Positions 17,359 through 27,298 of a stretch of DNA of 64,000 nt are shown here, piece after piece. The notes beneath the pieces are model-generated. The model was not told the origin of the DNA. It searched no databases and saw only the letters and a program-made list of their open reading frames with translations. The translations under genes and the position numbers were made by a program. Origin of the DNA: Crocosphaera sp. (GTDB taxonomy: Bacteria > Cyanobacteriota > Cyanobacteriia > Cyanobacteriales > Microcystaceae). Every line of letters begins with the position of its first letter. The stretch's first letter is position 1. The stretch is taken from positions 1 through 64,000 of the forward strand of contig NZ_JASJEB010000021.1 of the NCBI RefSeq assembly GCF_030064895.1. The letters run 5' to 3'.

Positions 17359-19266
17359 ATGGTCAAAACTCCCGTTTCACCTGCCCGAAAAGTTTCTAAA
17401 CTAGAGAACATTAAAGAACACAGCAACTTTTTGAGAGAGCCTCTGGCAACCGAGTTATTAGAAGATACTAGCTATTTTAGCTCAGATGCCATTCAAATCC
17501 TCAAGTTTCACGGATCTTATCAGCAAGATAACCGAGATAACCGTGTCAAAGGACAAGAAAAAGATTATCAAATGATGTTGCGAACCCGTAACCCCGGGGG
17601 GTTTATTTCGCCACAACTCTACTCAACCTTAGACCGCCTCAGTGATGAATACGGTAATCATACCCTGCGAGTTACTACCAGACAAGGGTTTCAGCTTCAC
17701 GGTATCTTAAAGAAAAATCTCAAATCATCCATCGCAGCCATTGTCAAGAGCATGGGATCAACCCTGGGGGCCTGTGGGGATCTCAACCGTAACGTGATGG
17801 CACCGCCGGCACCCTTTAAAAATCGTCCTGACTATTGCTATGCCTGGGAATACGCCGATAAAATAGCCGATCTACTACGACCCCAAAGCAATGCTTATTA
17901 CGAAATTTGGTTAGATGGGGAGAAAGCCATTAGTGTCGAAGAAGATCCTGAAGTCACTGCTGCCCGTCAACGCAACGGCAACGGAACCAATATTGAAGAG
18001 GGGGAAGAACCCCTATATGGGCAACATTATATGCCCCGCAAATTTAAGTGTAGCGTCACTGTACCAGGGGACAACTCCATCGATCTCTACACCCACGATG
18101 TTAGTTTAGTGGTGATCACCGATGAAAATGGGGAATTATTAGGCTTTAATGTCCTGACAGGTGGTGGTATGGGACGCACCCACAATAAAGAAGAAACCTT
18201 CCCTAGATTGGCCGAACCCTTGGGCTATGTGGCCAAAGCGGATGTCTTTGACCTGATGAAAGCCATCTTAGCCACCCAACGGGACTACGGCGATCGCTTC
18301 CAACGTCGTCACGCCCGTATGAAATACCTGATCGAAGACTGGGGAATTGATAAATTTAGAAGCCAAGTAGAAGGATATTTAGGCAAAGCTCTAGAACCAT
18401 TTAAACCCCTTCCTGACTGGAAATATGAAGATTTCCTCGGCTGGTACGAACAAGGGGACGGAAAGCTATTTTTAGGCATCTCCATCGAAAATGGTCGCGT
18501 CAAAGATGAGGGCAGTTTTCAATTAAAAAGCGCATTGAAAAAGATTACTGATGAATACGCCCTTCCCATGCGTTTAACCGCTAATCATAACCTCATTCTC
18601 TATGAGATCGATCCCCAACATAAAGCCGGCATAGATACTATCCTCGCCCATTGTGGCATAGTTAGTGATGCCGAAAAAATAGAGACCTTAACGCGTTATT
18701 CCATGGCCTGTCCGGCCTTGCCCACCTGCGGATTAGCCATAACCGAGTCAGAAAGGGCTTTACCAGGAATTTTAGAACGTATTAACAAAGTTTTGACCCA
18801 GGTAGGTTTAGAAGGGGAAAAAATCGTTATCAGAATGACCGGCTGTCCCAACGGTTGCGCCCGTCCCTACATGGCAGAATTAGGGTTTGTCGGTAGTGCG
18901 CCCCAAGCCTATCAAGTTTGGTTAGGAGGTGATGCCAACCAAACCCAACTGGCCCAACCCTACATCCAAAAACTACCAGAAAAAGATATTGAGAAGTTTC
19001 TAGAACCCTTATTTGTCTATTTTAAGCAAGACAAAACAGAACAAGAGACTTTTGGTCAATTTTGTCAGCGAGTGGGCTTTGAGGCACTGAGAAGCTTCTC
19101 CGAAAATTACACCCCACCCAAACGCCGTCGGGTTCGTAAAAATCAACATCGTGTTAGCGTTCCTGATGCCATGTTTGCCCGTCTTAAACAAGCTTCCCAG
19201 GACGAAAAACGGCCGATGAATCAGATCGTCCAACAAGCACTAGAAGCCTATTTTGCTCAAGAGTAA
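17359..19266 (+). CDS. sir: Ferredoxin-sulfite reductase with C-terminal basic RHH-like tail
   Basis: It reduces sulfite to sulfide with six electrons from ferredoxin, using a coupled siroheme and 4Fe-4S cluster. 635 residues, with two sulfite/nitrite reductase half domains. The cluster cysteines appear as ACPALPTCG and [10 protein letters not shown] (res ~455-500). The last ~50 residues ([19 protein letters not shown] onward) form a basic stretch followed by a ribbon-helix-helix-like segment. This tail is additional to the enzyme core and suggests nucleic-acid binding. The product is a sulfite rather than nitrite reductase by overall similarity. Confidence 0.95.
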   Translation: MVKTPVSPARKVSKLENIKEHSNFLREPLATELLEDTSYFSSDAIQILKFHGSYQQDNRDNRVKGQEKDYQMMLRTRNPGGFISPQLYSTLDRLSDEYGNHTLRVTTRQGFQLHGILKKNLKSSIAAIVKSMGSTLGACGDLNRNVMAPPAPFKNRPDYCYAWEYADKIADLLRPQSNAYYEIWLDGEKAISVEEDPEVTAARQRNGNGTNIEEGEEPLYGQHYMPRKFKCSVTVPGDNSIDLYTHDVSLVVITDENGELLGFNVLTGGGMGRTHNKEETFPRLAEPLGYVAKADVFDLMKAILATQRDYGDRFQRRHARMKYLIEDWGIDKFRSQVEGYLGKALEPFKPLPDWKYEDFLGWYEQGDGKLFLGISIENGRVKDEGSFQLKSALKKITDEYALPMRLTANHNLILYEIDPQHKAGIDTILAHCGIVSDAEKIETLTRYSMACPALPTCGLAITESERALPGILERINKVLTQVGLEGEKIVIRMTGCPNGCARPYMAELGFVGSAPQAYQVWLGGDANQTQLAQPYIQKLPEKDIEKFLEPLFVYFKQDKTEQETFGQFCQRVGFEALRSFSENYTPPKRRRVRKNQHRVSVPDAMFARLKQASQDEKRPMNQIVQQALEAYFAQE

Positions 19267-19277
19267 ACCTTTTAGAC

Positions 19278-19318
19278 ATCCTCCCCAACCTTGATCAAAG
19301 ATTATAGTTGGAGAGGAT
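19278..19318 (+). terminator. Hairpin after sir
   Basis: A 12-nt stem with one mismatch, 19278-19289 against 19307-19318 (ATCCTC.CCAAC/GTTGG.GAGGAT), just past the sir stop. It has no long T tract. Confidence 0.5.
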
Positions 19319-19349
19319 ATATAGCGTTTCTCTGGCTCATGAAATACAC

Positions 19350-19385
19350 TGAACTCCGAACTCCTAACTCCCAACTTCTAACTCA
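19350..19385. repeat. STRR: AACTCC-type heptamers
   Basis: Degenerate 7-nt units of the type GAACTCC/TAACTCC repeat here. The reverse complement recurs at 22616-22635. Typical cyanobacterial short tandem repeat. Confidence 0.55.
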
Positions 19386-19464
19386 GGTTATGATGAGGAC
19401 AAACAACTTGAGTAAAACCGAGTAGTCCCTGTTGCTGACGCAAAAGTTAATTAGAGGTAAAGAA

Positions 19465-19647
19465 ATGATCGACGTAGGTAAAATTTTAGTTTTTCTGGCC
19501 ATGGGTATTGTCATTGCCAAATTTGTGGCATCTTTCTTCGGAAAAGGTGATATTCCTTGGCTCAATAAATTGGTGACAGTTATTTTGTTTATTTTTATTG
19601 GTTTTGAGGTCTATCAAATTGGTCAATTGTTAATTAATAAACTATAA
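19465..19647 (+). CDS. Small two-helix membrane protein
   Basis: 60 residues from ATG 19465, which has AGAGG about 7 nt upstream; a longer TTG start at 19432 is less likely. It has two hydrophobic helices (ILVFLAMGIVIAKFVASFF and LVTVILFIFIGFEVYQIG) joined by a short loop. Function unknown. It lies 17 bp before a glycosyltransferase-like gene and probably shares its operon. Confidence 0.7.
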   Translation: MIDVGKILVFLAMGIVIAKFVASFFGKGDIPWLNKLVTVILFIFIGFEVYQIGQLLINKL

Positions 19648-19664
19648 AAAATTGAGGAGGAATA

Positions 19665-20675
19665 ATGGTATCTCAAGGCATTTATACTCTAGCAAACGAT
19701 GTCGTTTACGATCAGCTAGTCGCATTACTTAATAGTATTGAACTCAATGTTGGAAAAGACTTCCCCATTTATGTCATTCCTTTTGATGAGCGATTAGATA
19801 AAGTTAAATCAGAAATTGGTAACCGTGATCAGGTTACTTTATTTGACAATCAAGAATCAATTGAACGTTGGGAAAACTTTGCCCAAGAAGTATGGGCAGC
19901 CTTTCCAGAATCTAAAAAACAAAAGTTAAGTAAACCACCTTGGGGAAAAGGTCATCATCGCAAATTTATCGCTTTTGATGGTCCTTTTGAAACCTTTGTT
20001 TATTATGATGCTGATAGTTTGGCAATGAAACCCCTAAGCGGTTTATTTGACAAGTTAAAAGATCATGATTTTGTTTTTGATGATTGGGAACACGCAAAGT
20101 CCAATGAAAAAGCAGCACTTGATCTACCTTTGATCGCTAAAACGGGTATTTATTCAGAAGAAACGGTGAGAAATCAGTTACATTGTTCTAGCTTTTTTGG
20201 TTCTCATCAAGGTCTTTTTGATAAGAAGGAATTACAAGAATTACAACAAAAGTTAATACAAGAACAAGAGATTAACTGGGTTTCTCGTTGGTGGGATGAT
20301 GCTTTTTTATTCAACTACATGACTCTAAGAGGAAAACACTCAGTTTTTAACTTTACTAAAAGTTCTAATGGACAAGATAGAACAGGAAATTGTGCCGATG
20401 CTGATCCTTTTGTTAACATAGATAATGTCCTTTACAATGAACAAGGATTAAAGCCAATTCATCGCATTCATTATATGAATTATTCTTCAAAATATTTTAC
20501 TCGTTTATGTCAAGGAGAAGACGCAAATATTAACTATAAAGATATCTTTTTACACTATCGTTTTTTAAAAAGTCCTGACCAAAAACCCACTCAATTAGTT
20601 CCTCCCAGTTCCCTAACCAAAGCAACTAGAAAACTACAAGGAATTATGGGAAAATTTAAGCGCACAATCTCCTAA
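19665..20675 (+). CDS. Glycosyltransferase-like protein (Npun_R2821/R2822-type)
   Basis: 336 residues with GGAGG ribosome site. The FVYYDADSLAMKPL segment gives the D-x-D metal/nucleotide-sugar motif of a GT-A fold. WWDDAFLFNYM and HRIHYMNYSSKYF follow the family pattern of GT8-like proteins. The substrate is unknown. The next gene begins 5 bp later and encodes a GT2 enzyme, so the pair probably builds one surface glycan. There is no signal peptide. Confidence 0.75.
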   Translation: MVSQGIYTLANDVVYDQLVALLNSIELNVGKDFPIYVIPFDERLDKVKSEIGNRDQVTLFDNQESIERWENFAQEVWAAFPESKKQKLSKPPWGKGHHRKFIAFDGPFETFVYYDADSLAMKPLSGLFDKLKDHDFVFDDWEHAKSNEKAALDLPLIAKTGIYSEETVRNQLHCSSFFGSHQGLFDKKELQELQQKLIQEQEINWVSRWWDDAFLFNYMTLRGKHSVFNFTKSSNGQDRTGNCADADPFVNIDNVLYNEQGLKPIHRIHYMNYSSKYFTRLCQGEDANINYKDIFLHYRFLKSPDQKPTQLVPPSSLTKATRKLQGIMGKFKRTIS

Positions 20676-20680
20676 ATATT

Positions 20681-21670
20681 ATGGCTAAAGTAAGTGTTTG
20701 TATTCCCACCTATAACCGTTCTCATTACCTAACTTATGCAGTGAATAGTGTTCTTAATCAAACCTACTCAGACTTTGAATTAATTATTTGTGACGACGGT
20801 TCCCCTGATAATACTCCCGAGGTTGTGGCCAAGTTTCAAGACAGTAGAATTCGCTATATTCGTCATGAGCAAAATATGGGAAGAAGTCGCAATATGCGTT
20901 CAGGTTTTGAAGCATCTCAAGGAGACTATTTTATTAAATTTGATGACGATGATGCTTTAACCCCAGGGTTTCTAGAAAAAACAGTTAACATATTAGATGA
21001 AAATTCTCAAGTTGACTTTGTTTGTACCAATCACTGGATAATCGATAAAGATAGTAAAAGAAGTGAATCAGCGACCAAAGAAAATGCCATTCGTTGGGGA
21101 AAAGATCGACTTAAAAAAGGGATAATTGAAGACTTAGATTGGCAAACTTTTTATCATCAAAGTTTACAAGTAGGGTCAACTTTATTTCGCTATTCTTGTT
21201 TAAAAGATGTCGATTACATGGACCCAAAAGCAGACGGTTGCGAAGATTTTGACTTATTAGTTAGATTAGCATTAATTGAAAAAGTAGGGTATTTTTTACC
21301 CGAATATTTAATGGAATACCGTTTTCATGGAGGACAGACCAGTTTAGGGCAAAATTTACACTTTTTAGAAGCCAAAGTATATTGTATTGAAAATTATAAA
21401 TTCTCTGATCAAGAGTTAGAAGAACAAAGAAAAATTAAATTAGCTGCTACACAACAAGACTTAGGATTAAGATTTATAGAAAAAGGTAAAACAGCAGAAG
21501 GAAGGAAACTTTTAAAGGCATCAAAACATATTTTAGGAGACTCAAAAAGAACAAATTTAGGATTATTACTGTCTTACTTACCAATTAATCTACGTCAATT
21601 AATTTTAAAACAATTTCGTCAATGGAAACCAAAAGATTATACAGAAAAAGTACGTACACAGACTAATTGA
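20681..21670 (+). CDS. Family 2 glycosyltransferase
   Basis: 329 residues. The GT-A domain starts at the N-terminus with VSVCIPTYNRSHYL, then DDGSPDNT and the D-x-D-type FIKFDDDDALTPGF. A C-terminal helical region follows. It is an inverting enzyme that transfers a sugar from a nucleotide donor; the acceptor is unknown. It is translationally linked to the preceding GT8-like gene and ends at a bidirectional hairpin. Confidence 0.9.
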   Translation: MAKVSVCIPTYNRSHYLTYAVNSVLNQTYSDFELIICDDGSPDNTPEVVAKFQDSRIRYIRHEQNMGRSRNMRSGFEASQGDYFIKFDDDDALTPGFLEKTVNILDENSQVDFVCTNHWIIDKDSKRSESATKENAIRWGKDRLKKGIIEDLDWQTFYHQSLQVGSTLFRYSCLKDVDYMDPKADGCEDFDLLVRLALIEKVGYFLPEYLMEYRFHGGQTSLGQNLHFLEAKVYCIENYKFSDQELEEQRKIKLAATQQDLGLRFIEKGKTAEGRKLLKASKHILGDSKRTNLGLLLSYLPINLRQLILKQFRQWKPKDYTEKVRTQTN

Positions 21671-21701
21671 TTATATTAATCTATTAAGGGGAATGTTATA
21701 A

Positions 21702-21748
21702 AAAATAGAGAGAAAAGACTTAATAATAACCTTTTTTCTCCCTATTTA
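21702..21748. terminator. Bidirectional terminator
   Basis: An A-rich left arm (AAATAGAGAGAAAAG) pairs with the T-rich right arm (CTTTTTTCTCCCTATTT). It lies between convergent genes. Confidence 0.65.
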
Positions 21749-21756
21749 TTGACAAT

Positions 21757-22590
21757 TTAATAAGAGGCCAAAGTAAGAACAGTTAATTCTGGGGGACAGA
21801 AAAAACGTCCTGGGAAATAAGTTCCCAAACCCCGATTAATATAAAGCTGATTTCCTCGAATATTATGCCATCCTTGATACCATTGCCAGTTTTTAAGAAA
21901 TCCAGAACAATGGTTGATATAAGGGATACATTCTCGTAATTTCGGAGGTATTTTTTGACGCATTTGTTGTAATAACAGTAAACCAGGTCCAAAACCGGGG
22001 ATGACAATTTGACCCCCGTGAGTATGACCAGACAATTGTAAATCCACACGCCAGCTTTGTAAAATACCAGCAGTATCGGGATTATGGGACAATACTAAAC
22101 AAGGCTTAGACGGAGAAAGTTGGGACATAGTCAGTTCAGGGTTAAACTCTTTCGACCACAAGTCTGCTAAGCCAACGATAGGTAGATTATCCCCCAACGG
22201 ACTAACAATTTCATTCCAGAGGACTTTAACTCCCACTTGTGTCAAAGCTTCTGTAATTTTGGGTTTAGCATGGGGATACAAATAGTCATGATTTCCCAAA
22301 ACAGCATAGATACCCACCCGACTTTCTAATAATTTCAACTTAGGAGCTAAATTATAGATAGTGTTAGCTTGATTGGTAATGTAGTCTCCTGTGAGAACAA
22401 CAAGATCCGGTTTTTCTTCATTGCTTAAAGCGATCGCTTGAGTGAGTAATTGAGGAGATAAACACACTCCATCGTCATGCAAATCAGAAAGTTGCACAAT
22501 TTTTGTTCCTTCTAAGAGAGAAGATAACCCCTTAATGGGAATGGTTAACCTTTCTACTCTCAAAGATCCGCTGAAAATAGGAGGAAGCAT
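21757..22590 (-). CDS. Calcineurin-like metallophosphoesterase (YkuE/YaeI-like)
   Basis: 277 residues. The dinuclear metal motifs are in order: IVQLSDLHDD, VVLTGDYI, VLGNHDYLY, LVLSHNPD and LSGHTHGGQI. The arrangement fits membrane-associated YkuE/YaeI-type enzymes. No clear transmembrane helix is present. Substrate not determined. Confidence 0.9.
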   Translation of the reverse strand: MLPPIFSGSLRVERLTIPIKGLSSLLEGTKIVQLSDLHDDGVCLSPQLLTQAIALSNEEKPDLVVLTGDYITNQANTIYNLAPKLKLLESRVGIYAVLGNHDYLYPHAKPKITEALTQVGVKVLWNEIVSPLGDNLPIVGLADLWSKEFNPELTMSQLSPSKPCLVLSHNPDTAGILQSWRVDLQLSGHTHGGQIVIPGFGPGLLLLQQMRQKIPPKLRECIPYINHCSGFLKNWQWYQGWHNIRGNQLYINRGLGTYFPGRFFCPPELTVLTLASY

Positions 22591-22897
22591 GAGTAAAAAA
22601 TGTGTGTGATGATCTGAGTTCGGAGTTCGGAGGGCGACTTCGTCGTGCTAAGCAGCGGAGTTTAGAGTTGGATTTTTTCAAAGGAAAGAATCAGTATTTG
22701 AGACTCCTGCTGTTGACAAGTTGTCTATAAATTTCCTTATATCGAACTCAGGTTGATGAGTAAGCTTACTTCTCACCATAACGACAGATTAAAACAACCT
22801 CTCAAATTAACGCTATTTTTATAAGGTTTATCATCAGGAAACATATTGAAAAATAGCAGTATTTTAACCTTCCGATAACTCTATATTGACAATTACT
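22591..22897. other. Intergenic region with STRR and a shared IS-end-like motif
   Basis: STRR GAGTTCGGAGTTCGGAG lies at 22616-22635. At about 22737-22757, ATATCGAACTCAGGTTG reads as the reverse complement of CAACCTGAGTTCGATAT at 57629-57645, next to the IS5-type fragment. This may be a leftover insertion-sequence end. No gene is seen. Confidence 0.45.
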
Positions 22898-23620
22898 TTA
22901 ACTTTTCTGATGAACAACCGAGAAAAAAGCATCTTTAGCTGCTGCTTGTTCTGCCATTTTTTTAGAACGACCATAACCCGATCCTAGTTTACGATCCTTG
23001 AGCCAAACTTCTGCAAAAAATCGTTGATTATGGCCTCGATTTTGATGTTGTTCCATAACACGATAGTCAGGTAAGATTTTGTATTGGCCTTGTGTCCATT
23101 CTTGCAAAGCATCCTTATAGTTTTGACGGGCTGGATCTGAGCGAATTTCGGCCGCTTTTGTCAGTAATAAAGGGTCTAACCAGGGACGAATTAAAGTCAT
23201 ATTTTTGCTACTTAAATATAATGCTCCTAGTACCGCTTCAAACGTATCTGCCAACCAAGAAACTCGGCCCATTTTATCTTGAGCAACACTATCACTCATG
23301 AGGAGATAACGATCTAAACCATAATCATTAGCAAACTCAGCTAAAGTGCGATCGCTCACCAAAATAGAACGAATAGCAGCAAATTCTCCTACTAATTCAT
23401 TGGGATAGGTTTCTAATAATATCTCAGCAGAAACTAATCTAATCACCGAGTCTCCCACAAACTCCAATTGTTGATAGTTACTTTCCCTGGAAATAGTAGG
23501 ATGGGTTAGGGCTAAATCTAATAACTCTAAATTAACCGCTAATCTATCAGATACCCCTAATTTTTGCAGACAAGTTTCTAACTGTTTTTTTCTACGACTA
23601 TCTAAAAAGACCATTATCAA
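22898..23620 (-). CDS. rnc: Ribonuclease III
   Basis: A double-strand-specific endoribonuclease for rRNA and RNA-duplex processing. 240 residues. The RNase III domain has signature QLEFVGDSVIRL and the catalytic Glu segment ADTFEAVLGALYL. A dsRNA-binding domain follows at ~165-235, ending SKKMAEQAAAKDAF. Start at Met1 or Met3 (23614). Cyanobacteria usually have more than one RNase III, so the paralogue identity is open. Confidence 0.95.
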   Translation of the reverse strand: MIMVFLDSRRKKQLETCLQKLGVSDRLAVNLELLDLALTHPTISRESNYQQLEFVGDSVIRLVSAEILLETYPNELVGEFAAIRSILVSDRTLAEFANDYGLDRYLLMSDSVAQDKMGRVSWLADTFEAVLGALYLSSKNMTLIRPWLDPLLLTKAAEIRSDPARQNYKDALQEWTQGQYKILPDYRVMEQHQNRGHNQRFFAEVWLKDRKLGSGYGRSKKMAEQAAAKDAFFSVVHQKS

Positions 23621-23657
23621 GATTTTTTCTAATTTAATTAGGAAGTGTGGGGGTGTG

Positions 23658-23720
23658 GGAAGTTTGGGAAGGGTGGGGAGTTTGGGAAGTTTGGGAAGAC
23701 TAGAAACAATATTAATATTC
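23658..23720. repeat. Dispersed GGGAAG repeat, copy B
   Basis: Tandem GTTTGGGAA-type units end in GAAACAATATTAATATT. Copy A is at 15690-15745. Confidence 0.65.
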
Positions 23721-23759
23721 TGCTCTCCCAGTCTCCCAGTTCCCCAGTCTCTCTAAAAA

Positions 23760-24998
23760 CTACTCATTTCCTAAATACTTAGCCACCGTTTGCACATCCT
23801 TATCTCCCCGTCCCGAACAATTAATAATAATACGGGGACTACCTTCGAGTTGAGGACAAAGAGTTTCTAGATAGGCGATCGCATGGGAAGTTTCTAGAGC
23901 CGGAATAATACCTTCTAGTTGCGATAACCGTTGAAAGGCAGCTATTGCTTCAGCATCGGTGACACTATAATACTCAGCACGGCCACTATCTTTGAGATAA
24001 CTGTGTTCCGGTCCCACCCCAGGATAATCTAACCCTGCACTGATAGAATGGGCTTCTATGACCTGTCCTTCTTCATCTTGTAATAAATAACTCATCGCCC
24101 CGTGTAACACCCCTGGACGACCTTTAGTGAGGGTCGCAGCGTGTTTTCCAGAGGCAATGCTTTCTCCGGCTGCTTCAACTCCGATCAAACGGATCTCAGT
24201 ATCCTTGACAAACTCATAAAATAGTCCCATAGCATTAGAACCACCCCCGACACAGGCCAGTAAAATATGGGGTAAACTGTCCCATTTTTCTTGGCATTGG
24301 CGACGGGTTTCCTGCCCAATAATATGATGAAAGTCCCGTACAATCATGGGATAAGGATGGGGACCGGCCACAGAACCTAAAATATAATGGGTGGTTTCTA
24401 CATTAGTTACCCAGTCTCTGATCGCTTCTGAGGTGGCATCTTTGAGGGTTCCCGTACCTGCTGAAACTGGTTGCACCGTTGCCCCTAATAACTTCATACG
24501 GAAGACATTTAGTTTTTGCCGTTCCATATCATGAATACCCATATAAATGACGCATTCTAAACCGAAACGGGCGCAAACCGTTGCCGTTGCCACTCCGTGT
24601 TGTCCAGCACCGGTTTCTGCAATAATACGCTTTTTGCCCATACGTTTCGCTAATAAGACTTGTCCAAGGGCGTTATTAATTTTGTGCGCACCGGTATGGT
24701 TTAAATCTTCCCGTTTTAAATATATTTGTGGTCCTGTACCATCAGGACGGGCGTAATATTGGGTTAAACGTTCGGCAAAGTAAAGGGGACTGGGACGGCC
24801 AACATAATCTTTTAATAATTGGAATAATTCTGCTTGGAACTCAGGATCATTTTTGTAGCGATTATAAGCCGTTTCTAGCTCGCTGAGAGCCGGCATTAGG
24901 GTTTCAGGCACATATTTGCCCCCATACTTGCCAAAGCGTCCGATTTCGTCAGGATACTGGGTTTGAGTTGTAGATGGGGCAATGGGTGTGGTTGTCAT
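23760..24998 (-). CDS. trpB: Tryptophan synthase beta subunit
   Basis: It condenses indole with serine to tryptophan using pyridoxal phosphate. 412 residues. The N-terminus contains [19 protein letters not shown], the PLP lysine lies in [10 protein letters not shown], the phosphate-binding loop is GGGSNAMG, and the late motif is [11 protein letters not shown]. All active-site signatures are present. No trpA is adjacent, as usual in cyanobacteria where trp genes are dispersed. Confidence 0.98.
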   Translation of the reverse strand: MTTTPIAPSTTQTQYPDEIGRFGKYGGKYVPETLMPALSELETAYNRYKNDPEFQAELFQLLKDYVGRPSPLYFAERLTQYYARPDGTGPQIYLKREDLNHTGAHKINNALGQVLLAKRMGKKRIIAETGAGQHGVATATVCARFGLECVIYMGIHDMERQKLNVFRMKLLGATVQPVSAGTGTLKDATSEAIRDWVTNVETTHYILGSVAGPHPYPMIVRDFHHIIGQETRRQCQEKWDSLPHILLACVGGGSNAMGLFYEFVKDTEIRLIGVEAAGESIASGKHAATLTKGRPGVLHGAMSYLLQDEEGQVIEAHSISAGLDYPGVGPEHSYLKDSGRAEYYSVTDAEAIAAFQRLSQLEGIIPALETSHAIAYLETLCPQLEGSPRIIINCSGRGDKDVQTVAKYLGNE

Positions 24999-25093
24999 TG
25001 TTATTTTCGTCTTGGTGTTGCGATTGAGGAAAAAGCCTTTAATCTTATTAGATTATGGTAACTGGGTTATCGACTTTTTTCCATATCATTAAT

Positions 25094-25115
25094 GGGGTCA
25101 AGAGTTTTTGACCCC
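25094..25115 (-). terminator. Hairpin between trpB and the upstream gene
   Basis: A perfect 8-bp stem GGGGTCAA/TTGACCCC. It follows the stop of the 125-residue gene on the minus strand. There is no long T tract, so the terminator role is tentative. Confidence 0.45.
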
Positions 25116-25124
25116 GAAATTAAT

Positions 25125-25502
25125 CTAATTGATTTTAACAGGAGATTCTTGCCAAATTTGGTGAAGAAGAGATTCTAAGCGATCGCTTAAACGACAAACA
25201 AATAAACCCTCTTCGCTGGCCACATCTGCGCCCAACCAAGTACCTTCTAAGACAACTTCCATCGCTTCATCATCACAATGGTTAACTTCTAGAATTTCCT
25301 CGCTAAACTCATTTATATTTTCTAATAGTTGATCTACGTAGGGTAAATCTAAAGAAATCAAAAAAGAAGCACTACTCGGTTCAACACAAAGACTCGTACC
25401 TGATCGTATAGCTAAAATGACGCGAGTTGTCACCCAAGCTTCTAAGGACTCTTGGAGATGGTCAATTAAAAATCCATCATGAGTATAAGTTAGTTTTAAC
25501 AT
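25125..25502 (-). CDS. Conserved hypothetical protein
   Basis: 125 residues, acidic and soluble, function not recognised. It begins MLKLTYTHDGFLIDHL and ends in a helical segment (SDRLESLLHQIWQES). Composition and position in a cyanobacterial core region suggest a conserved protein. It is upstream of trpB on the same strand, but a hairpin separates them. Confidence 0.65.
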   Translation of the reverse strand: MLKLTYTHDGFLIDHLQESLEAWVTTRVILAIRSGTSLCVEPSSASFLISLDLPYVDQLLENINEFSEEILEVNHCDDEAMEVVLEGTWLGADVASEEGLFVCRLSDRLESLLHQIWQESPVKIN

Positions 25503-25603
25503 CGTCTTTTGTCGCTTTAAAAATGGCCAAAATCATTGATGTGAGTGGGTAAGTAAGATAAAAATAAACTTAGATCCATATCTTCTCCATCAATTTTGGT
25601 TTT

Positions 25604-25653
25604 TCTAATCAAAACCCCCACTTTACTACTAGGAAGTAAAGCGGGGGATTAGA
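25604..25653. repeat. 50-bp palindrome
   Basis: Nested arms TCTAATC/GATTAGA outside, then CCCCC/GGGGG and CTTTACT/AGTAAAG inside. It could be a terminator or the remnant of an IS200/IS605-type hairpin end. No transposase is next to it. Confidence 0.5.
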
Positions 25654-25675
25654 CAAACCTTGAGGAGTTAGGTAT

Positions 25676-25972
25676 TTATCTAGGGATAGGGAAGATTTGC
25701 CTTCGCCACCCGCTTTTGAGGGTTAGGGATGTTCTAATCTCTGGGAGTTTATTATCACCTAATAGAGAATAATCTGGATTATTTTGACTACATATCGGAA
25801 AATGAAATACTCTTGATGGTTTACTTGGGAATTTACTCATTTTTTCTGCTCCCGTCTCTTCCATGACTCCATTTTGCCACCGTTGACAAGCACCGAGGAC
25901 AAATATGAATAAATTGGGAACCGAAAAAAGTAACATGAACGTTTTCAATCGTGTTAAAAGAGACTTTTTCAT
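25676..25972 (-). CDS. Doubtful small lipoprotein-like ORF
   Basis: 98 residues. The N-terminus is a basic patch plus hydrophobic helix ending in FVLGAC, which would fit a lipobox. The C-terminal half (LTLKSGWRRQIFPIPR) has no recognisable domain and may be non-coding. It is divergent from the 26021 gene. I list it because of the lipobox only. Confidence 0.3.
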   Translation of the reverse strand: MKKSLLTRLKTFMLLFSVPNLFIFVLGACQRWQNGVMEETGAEKMSKFPSKPSRVFHFPICSQNNPDYSLLGDNKLPEIRTSLTLKSGWRRQIFPIPR

Positions 25973-26020
25973 ACTACACTGATATTACTGAAATGTCTAC
26001 TTTTTAATGAGGAAAAAATC

Positions 26021-26362
26021 ATGAAAACCCTTCCGCGCACTTCAACCACTGAAATGGAAGTCACCAGCATCCGTTTAGAAAGAACCCTCAAAGATAAGCT
26101 AAAAGGGTTGTCTGGCAATCAAGGGTATCAAGCATTAATCAGAGATATTCTCTGGAACTATGTACAACAAAAGTCAGGGGACTATAGACCTAAATTTTCC
26201 GTGGCAGATATTCGTGCTACAGTAGAGGCCAAAGCCAAGAAAGATGAAAGTTGTGTATTGACTGGAAATCTAATTCAAGCAGGGGAACCAATGTTATTAG
26301 GGCTAACCATTTATGGGGATTTTGTGCCACTAAGTCTCGGAAGTGTGGATAGAAACTTTTAA
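26021..26362 (+). CDS. Conserved hypothetical protein with RHH-like N-terminus
   Basis: 113 residues, start supported by GAGGA 8-9 nt upstream. Residues ~12-50 (MEVTSIRLERTLKDKLKGLS...) resemble a ribbon-helix-helix DNA-binding unit. Residues ~60-113 form a second, unrecognised part (ADIRATVEAKAKKDESCVL). The function may be DNA- or RNA-linked regulation; that is inference. It is followed by a strong terminator. Confidence 0.7.
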   Translation: MKTLPRTSTTEMEVTSIRLERTLKDKLKGLSGNQGYQALIRDILWNYVQQKSGDYRPKFSVADIRATVEAKAKKDESCVLTGNLIQAGEPMLLGLTIYGDFVPLSLGSVDRNF

Positions 26363-26375
26363 TTTTTAAATAGCG

Positions 26376-26410
26376 AGAGATCCCTAACCGATAGAGGGTA
26401 AGGGATCTCT
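26376..26410 (+). terminator. Hairpin after the RHH-like gene
   Basis: A perfect 10-bp stem AGAGATCCCT/AGGGATCTCT begins about 14 bp past the stop. Confidence 0.6.
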
Positions 26411-26421
26411 GGAGAGTATAA

Positions 26422-26447
26422 TTACGGCTTCTTTTAAGAAGTCGTAA
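26422..26447 (-). terminator. Second hairpin, before hpsJ-like stop
   Basis: A perfect 12-bp stem TTACGGCTTCTT/AAGAAGTCGTAA with a 2-nt loop, apart from one G-T-type position. It lies just beyond the end of the convergent hpsJ-like gene and may terminate it. Confidence 0.5.
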
Positions 26448-26461
26448 CTGTCTATTGTTAA

Positions 26462-27298
26462 TTATCGTTTTACCTTGGGACGGGCAGGCATTTTCGGTCC
26501 TTTAGGTGAGGTAATTTCAGATTTTAAGCCAATCCAGCCAATAACACTGTAAACAATGGCCAACATCAAACTACTCAAACCAATACGAAGACTTTGCTTT
26601 AAAGCTTGGGTCGTTGCTTGGCTTTCAGCCTGTTTACTACGTTCGCGGAGTTGAGTTTCTAATTGATTTTTCAACTCATCTGTTCTTTTCTTGTAGTCTT
26701 CAGGATTTTTCGCTAAATCTCGTAATCCTTGTAATTGTTGACGTTGTTGACGTAGGGTTTCTAACTGCTGAGCATTCAACTGTCTTCCTTGAGCTTGCCC
26801 AGATTCGATCACTTGATTGAGTCGTTGAACCTGTTCATTGAGTCGGCCAGGATTTTTAGACAAAGTATCCACTTGGGTTAGGAATTGTTGAATTTGCTCC
26901 GCCCCTTGTCCTGCACCTTGTTCAATTCTTGCTAAAGCATCGGTTTTAGCACTGTTAAGGTTACTCAGATGGAAAGGAACCGCCAACAAAAAAAGCAATC
27001 CTAAAAAAGCGGATAAGATATACACTGGCAATTTGAGATTGAACTTCGATCCCGGTTTTTTTAAGGGTGCGTTATTGGCCGTCGCTAAACCATCAATTAA
27101 ATAACCAACCATAACAAAAGCCATACCCACCAAAGGCACAACCCCTCGATCAACAATCCCTGCTACTGCACCAATTTTCCATGACTGACTTGCTAAGTTG
27201 GGAGGAATCAGAATGGTTAGATAATCCAACATAGAAGATAGGACAAAGACTACCCCGATCAATTTTAGAGCTAAGGATGTAAATGCTGAATAATTCAT
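26462..27298 (-). CDS. HpsJ-like membrane protein
   Basis: 278 residues. Membrane helices occur at ~8-28, ~50-67, ~92-112 and ~238-258. Between them a Gln-rich coiled coil (res ~115-225, e.g. LEQQRQQLQGLRDLAKN-type) faces one side of the membrane. This layout matches HpsJ, a protein of the hormogonium polysaccharide locus that in unicellular cyanobacteria associates with export of surface proteins or polysaccharide. No other hps gene is nearby, so the role here is uncertain. Confidence 0.7.
   Translation of the reverse strand: MNYSAFTSLALKLIGVVFVLSSMLDYLTILIPPNLASQSWKIGAVAGIVDRGVVPLVGMAFVMVGYLIDGLATANNAPLKKPGSKFNLKLPVYILSAFLGLLFLLAVPFHLSNLNSAKTDALARIEQGAGQGAEQIQQFLTQVDTLSKNPGRLNEQVQRLNQVIESGQAQGRQLNAQQLETLRQQRQQLQGLRDLAKNPEDYKKRTDELKNQLETQLRERSKQAESQATTQALKQSLRIGLSSLMLAIVYSVIGWIGLKSEITSPKGPKMPARPKVKR

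Noticed and set aside
17217..17399. 60-codon ORF upstream of sir
   Set aside because: Lys-rich, no recognisable pattern, and it overlaps the start of sir in another frame.
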